Positions 1 through 5,339 of a stretch of 5,576 nucleotides of DNA are shown in pieces. The stretch spans positions 1 to 5,576 of the forward strand of contig JAJXSQ010000167.1 of assembly GCA_021784495.1 (NCBI GenBank), read 5' to 3'. The stretch is from Myxococcales bacterium. Its GTDB lineage: Bacteria; Myxococcota; Myxococcia; Myxococcales; Anaeromyxobacteraceae. The notes below the pieces were generated by a model. The model had not been told where the DNA came from. It ran no database searches and worked only from the letters and a program-made list of their open reading frames with translations. A program made the translations under genes and the position numbers. Position 1 is the stretch's first letter; each line of letters begins with the position of its first letter.

Positions 1-94
1 CGGCGCAGCCGGCGGCGGCGAGGGTGGCGAGCGCCGCCGCGAGCGCGAGCGCGAGCGCGGGGCGGGGGGCGCGAGGCGTGGTGAGCGTGCGCAT
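1..94 (-). CDS. Partial gene: N-terminus of an exported, probably lipoprotein, protein downstream of napA
   Basis: Only the first 31 codons are inside the window, so the mature protein is unseen. The translation begins MRTLTTPRAPRP, giving a basic N-terminal region, followed by a long Ala/Leu hydrophobic core and then LAAAGCA. This is the shape of a signal peptide, and the cysteine at residue 30 in an A-A-G-C context fits a lipobox, so a lipid-anchored periplasmic protein is likely. The ATG lies 11 bases after the napA stop, and its Shine-Dalgarno sequence overlaps that stop, so it is almost certainly co-transcribed and probably translationally coupled with napA. By position it could be an electron-transfer partner such as a NapB-like or other c-type cytochrome, but no haem motif is visible and I do not assign a function. 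A plain cleaved signal peptide is the alternative to a lipoprotein. Confidence 0.7.
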   Translation of the reverse strand, partial: MRTLTTPRAPRPALALALAAALATLAAAGCA

Positions 95-108
95 CTCGGC
101 TCCCCTCA
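95..108 (-). promoter_or_regulatory. Ribosome binding site overlapping the napA stop codon
   Basis: On the minus strand the napA TGA runs directly into GGGGAG (105-100), five bases before the ATG at 94. The Shine-Dalgarno core begins immediately after the TGA, so ribosomes finishing napA would expose or reuse it. This supports the start of the partial downstream gene and its coupling to napA. Confidence 0.6.
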
Positions 109-2853
109 GGCGGCCGTCGCGGCCTTCACGACCTTCACCGCGCACTTCTTGAAGTCGGTCTGCTTCGAGATGGGATCCATCGCGTCGAGCGTCAGCCGGT
201 TGATGAACACCCCCTCGTCGAACCAGGGGACGAAGACCATCCCCCGCGGCACGCGATCCCGGCCGGCGAGCTCGATCCGCGCCTCGATCCGCCCGCGCCG
301 CGACTCGATCCAGACGAGGTCGCCGGCGGCGACGCCGCGGGCGGCGGCGTCGGCGGGGTGCATCGCGCAGAGCGCCTCCGGGACCGCGGCGTGGAGCTGC
401 GGCACGCGGCGGGTCATGGTGCCGGAGTGCCAGTGCTCGAGGACGCGGCCGGTGCAGAGCCAGAGGTCGTAGACCGCGTCCGGGCGCTCCGGGGGCTCGG
501 CGTAGGGCCGGAAGAAGATCTTGGCCTTCCCGGCGAGCGAGACCGGCGCGCCCGCGCGGGGACCGTCGAGGTCGCCGGCGGGGAGCGACTTCATCGCCTT
601 GCCGTAGAAGTCGACGCCGCTCCCCCGCGCCGCGTAGGGGTCGTAGGCCTCGTTGAAGCGCCAGGGCGTCTCCTTCCCGTCCACCACCGGCCACCGCAGC
701 CCCCGGACCTCGGGCCGGAGGTAGGCGTCGAAGGGGGCGAGGTCGTGGCCGTGGCCGCGGCCGAAGGTCGCGTACTCCTCGAAGAGCGCCTTCTCCGGGA
801 ACCAGTCGAGGCCGGCGTGGAGCGCGGTGTGGTTCGCCTTGCCCTCGGCCACCGGATCCGGCCAGCGGGTGGCGCGCGCGGCCGGGGTCGCGAAGAGCAC
901 CTCGTGGAGCGTGGTCCGCTCGTCGTGGCCCAGGGCCCGCGCGGCGTCGAGCACCGAGGGGAGCGTCCCCGGCGCCGCGCCCGGGAGCGAGAGGCCGGGG
1001 ACCGGCTGGGCGCCCCACACCTCGCCGAGGGTGAAGCGCCTGGAGAACTCGAGGATCTGCCAGACGTCGCTCCGCGCCTCGCCCGGCGGCGCCACCTGCT
1101 CGCGCCAGAGCTGGGTGCGCCGCTCCGAGTTCCCGTAGCCCCCCCACTTCTCGAAGATCATGGCCGAGGGGAGGATGAGATCGGCCACCTTGCAGGAGAG
1201 GGTCGGGTAGACGTCGGAGACCACGATGAAGGCGTCCATCCGCCGGGCCGCCTCGATCCAGTGGCCGGCGTTGGCGGTCGACTGGAACGGGTTCGTCACC
1301 TGGATCCAGAGCCAGCGGAGCGTCCCGTCCTCCAGGTCGCGCATCATCTGGGTGATGTGGCTCCCGATCCTGGGGTTGAGCGTCCCCGCCGGGAGGCGCC
1401 AGATCCCCTCGGCGCGCGCGCGGTGCGCCGGGTCGTCGACGACCATGTCGGCCGGGAGCCGGTGGCTGAAGGTGCCGACCTCGCGGGCCGTCCCGCAGGC
1501 CGACGGCTGCCCGGTGAGCGAGAAGGCGCCGGCGCCGGGGCGCGCCTGCTTCCCGGTGAGCAGGTGGAGCATGTAGGCCTGCTCGTTCACCCAGGTGCCG
1601 CGGGTGTGCTGGTTGAAGCCCATGGTCCAGTAGGAGACGAGCTTGCGCCCGGGATCGGCGTACTCGGCGGCGAGCAGCTTGAGCTTGGCGGCGAAGGACT
1701 CCAGCGGCTCGTCGGGGTCCCCCTTGGCGAGCGGCGCCACGAAGTCGAGCGTGTAGGGCTCGACGGCCCGGGCGAAGTCCTCGAAGGAGACGAGCCAGTG
1801 CTGGCCGGCGCGCTCCGGGTGCTGCGCCCGCTCGTGCCGCGCCGCGGGATCGAGCCCCCGCCCGATCGCCTCCTCCCGGGTGAGCACCACCACCCGCTGG
1901 CGCGCCAGGGTGTCGAGCTCCGCCGGGAAGGCGTGCGCCGCGTCCTCCCGCATCCCGAAGCCGACGTCGGCCGGGCCGGTGGCGAAGACCGCGTGGCGCT
2001 CCACGAACCCCCGATCGACGGCGCCGCGGTGGATCACCTCCCGCGCCAGGTAGTTCCAGAGGGCGAGGTCGGTGTTCGGCCGGAAGACGATCTCCAGATC
2101 GGCCATCTCCGACGACCGGTTGCCGAAGGTGGTCAGGTTCACGATCCGGTAGCCCGGGGTCCGCCGCCGCTGATCGACGATGCGCGCCCAGAGCATGGGG
2201 TGCATCTCGGCCATGTTGCTGCCCCAGAGGCAGACCGTGTCGGTCAGCTCGATGTCGTCGTAGCAGCCCGCCGGCTCGTCGATCCCGAAGGTCTGCATGA
2301 AGCCGGCGACCGCCGAGGCCATGCAGTGGCGGGCGTTGGGATCGAGGTTGTTGGAGCGCCAGCCGGCCTTCACCAGCTTCGACGCCGCGTACCCCTCCAT
2401 GATCGTGTACTGGCCGGAGCCCATCACCCCGACGCCGGTCGGGCCGAGCGCGGCGTGGGCCCGGGTCCACTCGCGCTTCATGACGTCGAAGGCCTCCTCC
2501 CAGGAGACCTCCGTGAAGTCGCCGCGCTTGTCGAAGACCCCGCCCCGCTTGCGCAGGAGCGGCCGGGTCAGCCGGTCCGCGCCGTAGAGGATCTGCGCGT
2601 TGGCGTACCCCTTGACGCAGAGGAGGCCCCGGTTGACCGGGCTGTCCGGGTCGCCCTTCACCGCCACCACCCGCCCGTCCCGGGTGGCGATCTGGATGCC
2701 GCAGCCGGTCCCGCAGAAGCGGCAGACGCCCCGGTCCCAGCTCCAGCCCTTCGCCTCCTCCGGGAGCGCCGGGAGCGGCAACCCGGCGGCGCCGATCACC
2801 GCCGCGGTCACCCCCGCCTCGAGCAGCTCGCGCCGCGTCAGCTCCCAGGCCAT
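106..2853 (-). CDS. napA: Periplasmic nitrate reductase catalytic subunit NapA (molybdenum-bisMGD, 4Fe-4S)
   Basis: The product (915 aa) reduces nitrate to nitrite in the periplasm, normally taking electrons from c-type cytochromes. The N-terminus has a twin-arginine signal (TRRELLEAG at 6-14, then an Ala/Gly-rich core), implying folded export by Tat. Cysteines 44, 47, 51 and 79 form the CX2CX3CX27C 4Fe-4S site, followed by Lys81 in CVKGY, the conserved lysine between cluster and cofactor. DPNARHCMAS (171-180) carries the NapA molybdenum ligand, Cys177 in precursor numbering. Further NapA blocks are SYWTMGFNQHTRG (about 407-419), LTGQPSACGTAREVGTF (446-462), FGRGHGHDLAPFD (697-709) and the pterin-binding C-terminus around TGRVLEHWHSG (801-811). 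At 915 aa it is longer than the 828-aa E. coli enzyme; extra segments near 303-355, 614-645 and 751-776 recall the long epsilonproteobacterial type. The ATG is supported by GGGAGGAG (2866-2859), seven bases upstream counted from GGGAGG. No napD, napB or napC is recognisable in the window. Confidence 0.96.
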   Translation of the reverse strand: MAWELTRRELLEAGVTAAVIGAAGLPLPALPEEAKGWSWDRGVCRFCGTGCGIQIATRDGRVVAVKGDPDSPVNRGLLCVKGYANAQILYGADRLTRPLLRKRGGVFDKRGDFTEVSWEEAFDVMKREWTRAHAALGPTGVGVMGSGQYTIMEGYAASKLVKAGWRSNNLDPNARHCMASAVAGFMQTFGIDEPAGCYDDIELTDTVCLWGSNMAEMHPMLWARIVDQRRRTPGYRIVNLTTFGNRSSEMADLEIVFRPNTDLALWNYLAREVIHRGAVDRGFVERHAVFATGPADVGFGMREDAAHAFPAELDTLARQRVVVLTREEAIGRGLDPAARHERAQHPERAGQHWLVSFEDFARAVEPYTLDFVAPLAKGDPDEPLESFAAKLKLLAAEYADPGRKLVSYWTMGFNQHTRGTWVNEQAYMLHLLTGKQARPGAGAFSLTGQPSACGTAREVGTFSHRLPADMVVDDPAHRARAEGIWRLPAGTLNPRIGSHITQMMRDLEDGTLRWLWIQVTNPFQSTANAGHWIEAARRMDAFIVVSDVYPTLSCKVADLILPSAMIFEKWGGYGNSERRTQLWREQVAPPGEARSDVWQILEFSRRFTLGEVWGAQPVPGLSLPGAAPGTLPSVLDAARALGHDERTTLHEVLFATPAARATRWPDPVAEGKANHTALHAGLDWFPEKALFEEYATFGRGHGHDLAPFDAYLRPEVRGLRWPVVDGKETPWRFNEAYDPYAARGSGVDFYGKAMKSLPAGDLDGPRAGAPVSLAGKAKIFFRPYAEPPERPDAVYDLWLCTGRVLEHWHSGTMTRRVPQLHAAVPEALCAMHPADAAARGVAAGDLVWIESRRGRIEARIELAGRDRVPRGMVFVPWFDEGVFINRLTLDAMDPISKQTDFKKCAVKVVKAATAA

Positions 2854-2885
2854 GGTCGCTCCTCCCGTCCGCCAGCGGCCGAGGC

Positions 2886-2901
2886 TGCAAGCCCGGGGCC
2901 G
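2886..2901 (-). promoter_or_regulatory. Candidate sigma54 (-24/-12) promoter for napA
   Basis: On the minus strand, CGGCCCCGGGCTTGCA matches the sigma54 consensus TGGCACG-N4-TTGCW at 9 of 12 defined positions. It keeps the invariant GG and GC dinucleotides with the exact 10-base gap, and the -12 half TTGCA is perfect. The predicted start is near 2875, giving a leader of about 22 bases containing the napA Shine-Dalgarno. The -24 half is imperfect (C for T; CCC for ACG), and GC-rich DNA yields chance GG-N10-GC matches. Its location just upstream of napA and downstream of a sigma54 activator gene strengthens the call. Confidence 0.5.
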
Positions 2902-2924
2902 CGGCGCCGGTGGCCCCGTACCGC

Positions 2925-2944
2925 CCGATCCGGCGGAGGATCGG
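2925..2944. repeat. Perfect inverted repeat CCGATCC-N6-GGATCGG between activator and napA
   Basis: Seven-base arms (2925-2931 and 2938-2944) flank a six-base spacer. It lies 30 bases past the activator stop and about 50-70 bases upstream of the predicted napA start. No T-tract follows on the minus strand, so it is a poor intrinsic terminator. A dyad upstream of a -24/-12 element is what an enhancer-binding protein site would look like, so an activator site for napA is the leading guess. The RNA hairpin could alternatively protect or attenuate the activator transcript. Confidence 0.45.
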
Positions 2945-2955
2945 CCCGGGCGCCG

Positions 2956-2990
2956 CCGATCCGGTCGAGCCGATCAGCCGATCGGATCCG
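2956..2990. repeat. Cluster of GATC-centred palindromes overlapping the activator's 3' end
   Basis: This stretch holds CCGATCCGG (2956-2964), the perfect palindrome CCGATCGG (2978-2985) and the overlapping palindrome CGGATCCG (2983-2990). With the upstream dyad, six GATC tetramers fall in about 62 bases (2927-2988). The cluster spans the activator stop codon (2974-2976), so its right part is also coding sequence (the C-terminal codons for RADPIG). It may extend an operator array for napA, but that is untested. Confidence 0.35.
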
Positions 2991-4539
2991 CCCGACCGGA
3001 GAGCCCCATCCCGTACCGCTTCATCTTCCCCTGCAGGGTGGTGGGGCGAAGCCCGAGGATCGCCGCGGCGCCGTCCGGTCCGTAGACCTTCCCGCCGCTC
3101 GCGACGAGTGCGCGCTCGATGAGGGTTCGCACCTCCTCGTCGAACGGGCCGGGGACGCCCCGCCCCCTCCCCGCCTCCTGCCCGCCGGGCGCGAGCGGCG
3201 GGCCGGGCGGACCGGGCGGCTCGAGCGCCTCCCCCGGCGACAGGATGAGGGCGCGCTGGACGTAGTTCTCGAGCTCGCGGACGTTCCCGGGCCAGTCGTG
3301 GCGCTCGACGGCGGTCCAGAACGCGTCGGGGATCCGGGGCGGGCGCCGGTGCATCGCGGCGGCGTGCCGCTCGAGGAAGTGGAGGACGAGCGGGCGGAGG
3401 TCGGCGCGCCGCTCCCGGAGCGGCGGGAGCCGGACCGGGAAGACCGCCAGCCGGTAGTAGAGGTCCTCGCGGAAGCGCCCCTCGGCCACGAGCCGCTCGA
3501 GATCGCGGTTGGTGGCGGCCACCACCCGCACGTCCACCTTGACCGGCTCGGCCCCGCCGACCCGGGAGAGCTCGCGCTCCTGGAGCACGCGGAGGAGCCG
3601 CACCTGGACCGGCAGCGGCGCGTCGCCCACCTCGTCGAGGAAGATCGTCCCGCCGTCGGCCTGCTCGAACCGGCCGGCGTGGCGCCGGAGCGCGCCGGTG
3701 AAGGCCCCCTTCTCGTGGCCGAAGAGCTCCGACTCCACCAGCCCCTCCGGGATCGCCCCGAGGTTGACCGCGACGAAGGGGGCGCCGAAGCGGGGCGAGA
3801 GATCGTGGACCATCCGCGCCAGCCCCTCCTTCCCCGCGCCGGTCTCGCCCCGGACGAGGACGGTGGTCTCCGACGGCGCCACCCGGCGCACCTGCTCGAC
3901 GACCGCCCGCATCGGCGCGCTGTCGGCGACGTACCGCGCGTCGCGCCGGATCAGCCGGAGCTCCTCCTTGAGGATCGCGTTCTCCCTCCCGAGGAGGCCG
4001 TTGAGCCGCCGGACCTCCTCGACCAGCAGGCTGTTGTGGAGGGCGATGGCGACGAGCCAGGCGACCTGCCGGGCCACCTGGAAGCAGCAGTCGAGGAGCC
4101 CCTCCCGCGGCGGGTGGGCGATCTCGAGCACCCCGAGCGCCTGCCCCTCGAACACCAGCGGGAAGGCGACCAGGGAGCCGTAGCCGAGCTCCGCCAGGCG
4201 CGGCTCGTCCGCGTAGCGCGGCGCCGCCGGCGCGAGCGGGTCGATCACCACCGGAGCGCGCGTCGCGAGCGCCTGCCCGGCGGCGGTGCCGGCGAGCTCG
4301 AAGGTCCGGCCGACCTCGGCCGACGGGTGGCGGGGGTCGGAGACCAGCGCGACCAGCGCGCGCCCGGGGGGCTGCCCGTCGAGCCGGTGGATGACCACCC
4401 GGGTGGCGCCGAAGCGCCGCTCGAGGAGCTGCCCGGTCCGGGAGAGGACCGACTCGAGGTCGACCGTCGAGAGGACCGCCTGGATCGCCTCCTCCACGGT
4501 CCGCTGGTGGTCGTCGTGGGTGATGATCGGCAGCGCCAT
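2974..4539 (-). CDS. Sigma54-dependent transcriptional activator (GAF, AAA+, Fis-type HTH)
   Basis: This 521-aa enhancer-binding protein would use ATP hydrolysis to remodel sigma54 RNA polymerase at -24/-12 promoters. A GAF sensor domain (about 15-170) is followed by a leucine-rich probable coiled-coil linker (about 171-198). The AAA+ domain (about 205-430) has Walker A GETGAGKE (231-238), the sigma54-contacting GAFTGA loop (278-283), Walker B GTIFLDE (297-303), sensor I VVAATNRD (339-346), a likely arginine finger in YYRL (Arg363) and sensor II WPGNVREL (416-423). A Pro/Gly linker (about 441-464) leads to the helix-turn-helix (GAAAILGLRPTTLQGKMKR, about 490-508). All ATPase motifs look intact. 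I start it at the ATG at 4539 because GGAGG lies five bases upstream; the frame stays open for another 240 codons, but that stretch is antisense to the hemerythrin gene and lacks protein-like character. The overall plan resembles NorR/FhlA. Where NorR has iron-ligand residues in KVHACVGLPL, this GAF reads YGSLVAFPLV, so the effector is unknown. Likely targets are the flanking napA and hemerythrin promoters. Confidence 0.94.
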   Translation of the reverse strand: MALPIITHDDHQRTVEEAIQAVLSTVDLESVLSRTGQLLERRFGATRVVIHRLDGQPPGRALVALVSDPRHPSAEVGRTFELAGTAAGQALATRAPVVIDPLAPAAPRYADEPRLAELGYGSLVAFPLVFEGQALGVLEIAHPPREGLLDCCFQVARQVAWLVAIALHNSLLVEEVRRLNGLLGRENAILKEELRLIRRDARYVADSAPMRAVVEQVRRVAPSETTVLVRGETGAGKEGLARMVHDLSPRFGAPFVAVNLGAIPEGLVESELFGHEKGAFTGALRRHAGRFEQADGGTIFLDEVGDAPLPVQVRLLRVLQERELSRVGGAEPVKVDVRVVAATNRDLERLVAEGRFREDLYYRLAVFPVRLPPLRERRADLRPLVLHFLERHAAAMHRRPPRIPDAFWTAVERHDWPGNVRELENYVQRALILSPGEALEPPGPPGPPLAPGGQEAGRGRGVPGPFDEEVRTLIERALVASGGKVYGPDGAAAILGLRPTTLQGKMKRYGMGLSGRADPIG

Positions 4540-4549
4540 TCGCTCCTCC
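4540..4549 (-). promoter_or_regulatory. Ribosome binding site that fixes the activator start
   Basis: The minus strand reads TGGAGGAGCGA immediately before the ATG at 4539, giving a strong GGAGG five bases from the start. The napA leader shares the string GGAGGAGCGA. This supports the 521-aa product over the 761-aa open frame. Confidence 0.8.
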
Positions 4550-4558
4550 AAGTTACCG

Positions 4559-4620
4559 CCACCCACCCGTCGTTGCACGCCCACCCACGCGGCGGTGCCA
4601 CCCCGGCAGGGGGGCGTGGG
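4559..4620. repeat. C-rich direct repeats and inverted repeat in the divergent intergenic region
   Basis: CCACCCAC occurs at 4559-4566 and again at 4581-4588, spaced 22 bases, about two helical turns. CCCACGC (4584-4590) is matched by its reverse complement GCGTGGG (4614-4620) across 23 bases, and a short dyad GGTG-C-CACC lies between (4594-4602). These lie about 30-90 bases upstream of the -24 element of the hemerythrin promoter and 20-80 bases from the activator start. They are plausible activator or autoregulatory sites, but repeats of this size also arise by chance in such skewed DNA. Confidence 0.35.
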
Positions 4621-4647
4621 ATCGGCCTGTTCCCGGGGAGATGGCCG

Positions 4648-4664
4648 TTGGCGCGCCGCATGCT
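4648..4664 (+). promoter_or_regulatory. Sigma54 (-24/-12) promoter for the hemerythrin gene
   Basis: TTGGCGCGCCGCATGCT matches YTGGCACG-N4-TTGCW at all but two defined positions (A to G in the -24 half, T to A in the -12 half), with GG and GC exactly 10 bases apart. The predicted transcription start is near 4675, giving a leader of about 48 bases. An upstream in-frame ATG at 4660 would overlap the -12 element and precede the transcript, so the promoter also argues for the ATG at 4723. Divergence from a sigma54 activator gene makes this convincing. Confidence 0.7.
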
Positions 4665-4722
4665 CTGCAAGCGCGTGGCCCAGCCGTCCGGATCGCCCGG
4701 AGGCGCGCCCGGGAGCCTTGCG

Positions 4723-5286
4723 ATGGAAGCGATCGAGACGCTGATGGCGGAGCACCGGATCATCCTGCGCGGCTGCGATGCGCTCCAGTCCTTCGCCGAG
4801 GAGGTCCGCCGCGGCGGGGGCGAGCCGGCCGAGCTGGCGCGCTTCGTCGCCTTCATCCGCGAGTTCGCCGACGCCCACCACCACGCCAAGGAGGAGAACT
4901 TCCTCTTCGCGGCGATGGTCGAGGCCGGCTTCCCGAAGGAGGCCGGGCCGATCGCGGTGATGCTCTTCGAGCACGACGCCGGGCGGCGCCACGTGGCGGA
5001 GCTGGCCGAGCTCGCCGGCCGGACGTCCCCCTGGACCGGCGAGGATCGCGAGCGCGTGGGCGCCGCGGCGATCGGCTACGCCGACCTCCTCCGCGGCCAC
5101 ATCCACAAGGAGGACGCCATCCTCTACCCGATGGCCGAGCAGCGCCTCCCCGCGCCGCTCGCGCGGAGCGTGGACGACCAGGCCGCCGCCTTCGAGGCGG
5201 CGCACGCCGCCGACCGCGAGCGCCTCGAGGCGCTCGGCGGCGAGCTGGTGCGACGCCACGCGCCCCCGCTCGCCGCGACCGCGTGA
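4723..5286 (+). CDS. Hemerythrin-like (HHE) diiron protein
   Basis: The 187-aa product is an all-helical, cytoplasmic hemerythrin-domain protein with no signal peptide. The diiron ligand pattern is complete: His11 (AEHR), His54 and Glu58 (H-H-A-K-E-E at 53-58), His84 (FEHD) and His126/Glu130 (HIHKE). Such proteins bind O2 or NO, or serve as iron donors; small diiron proteins of the NorA/YtfE/DnrN kind belong to nitrosative stress responses and are often controlled by NorR-type sigma54 activators. Here the gene is divergent from such an activator, has its own -24/-12 promoter and lies near napA, so a role in handling NO or redox stress from nitrate respiration is inferred. O2 sensing or storage is the alternative. 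No N-terminal ScdA/DUF542-type domain is present, so it is not a full YtfE. GGGAG (4711-4715) is seven bases before the chosen ATG. About 50 residues follow the last ligand, ending in an Ala-rich tail. Confidence 0.9.
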   Translation: MEAIETLMAEHRIILRGCDALQSFAEEVRRGGGEPAELARFVAFIREFADAHHHAKEENFLFAAMVEAGFPKEAGPIAVMLFEHDAGRRHVAELAELAGRTSPWTGEDRERVGAAAIGYADLLRGHIHKEDAILYPMAEQRLPAPLARSVDDQAAAFEAAHAADRERLEALGGELVRRHAPPLAATA

Positions 5287-5339
5287 CCGCCCGCGGCGGG
5301 TCGCGGCCCGCGGCGCCGCGTGGCATCCTCCCTCCGCCG
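5287..5339 (+). other. Short gap with GC-rich dyads between hemerythrin and ywiC-like genes
   Basis: Two small hairpins can be drawn: CCGCC-CGC-GGCGG (5287-5299) and CGCGGC-N7-GCCGCG (5302-5320). Neither is followed by a T-tract, so neither is a convincing intrinsic terminator. No promoter is recognised, and the downstream gene is co-directional, so read-through from the hemerythrin gene is plausible. Confidence 0.3.

Noticed and set aside
2925..2944. Intrinsic terminator of the activator gene
   Set aside because: The dyad is not followed by a T-rich tract on the minus strand.
4590..4605. Sigma54 promoter for the activator itself, from TGGCACC on the minus strand
   Set aside because: The -24 half looks good, but no GC dinucleotide lies at the required spacing for a -12 half.
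4619..4627. GGATCGGCC shared with 2938-2946 as a common operator for both promoters
   Set aside because: The core GATCGGCC also appears inside napA coding sequence (for example near 1176 and 2098). The two copies have opposite orientations and different distances relative to their promoters, so sharing is not significant by eye.
4660..4722. Upstream in-frame ATG at 4660 for the hemerythrin gene
   Set aside because: It has no ribosome site, lies within the -12 promoter element, and would add 21 residues ahead of the conserved MEAIETLMAEHR start.
4245..4889. Minus-strand open frame of 214 codons overlapping the activator and hemerythrin genes
   Set aside because: It is an out-of-frame shadow; the Ser/Arg/Pro-rich translation is typical of frameshifted high-GC genes.
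4540..5259. A 240-codon N-terminal extension of the activator
   Set aside because: It is antisense to the well-supported hemerythrin gene, lacks domain-like sequence, and a strong ribosome site fixes the start at 4539.
358..5286. A 4.9-kb plus-strand open frame antisense to napA and the activator that runs into the hemerythrin gene
   Set aside because: It is codon-register antisense to napA and the activator and stays open only because these genes lack TTA, CTA and TCA codons. Its translation is low-complexity Arg/Gly/Val/Glu-rich with no domain. Only the last 187 codons (4723-5286) are real.
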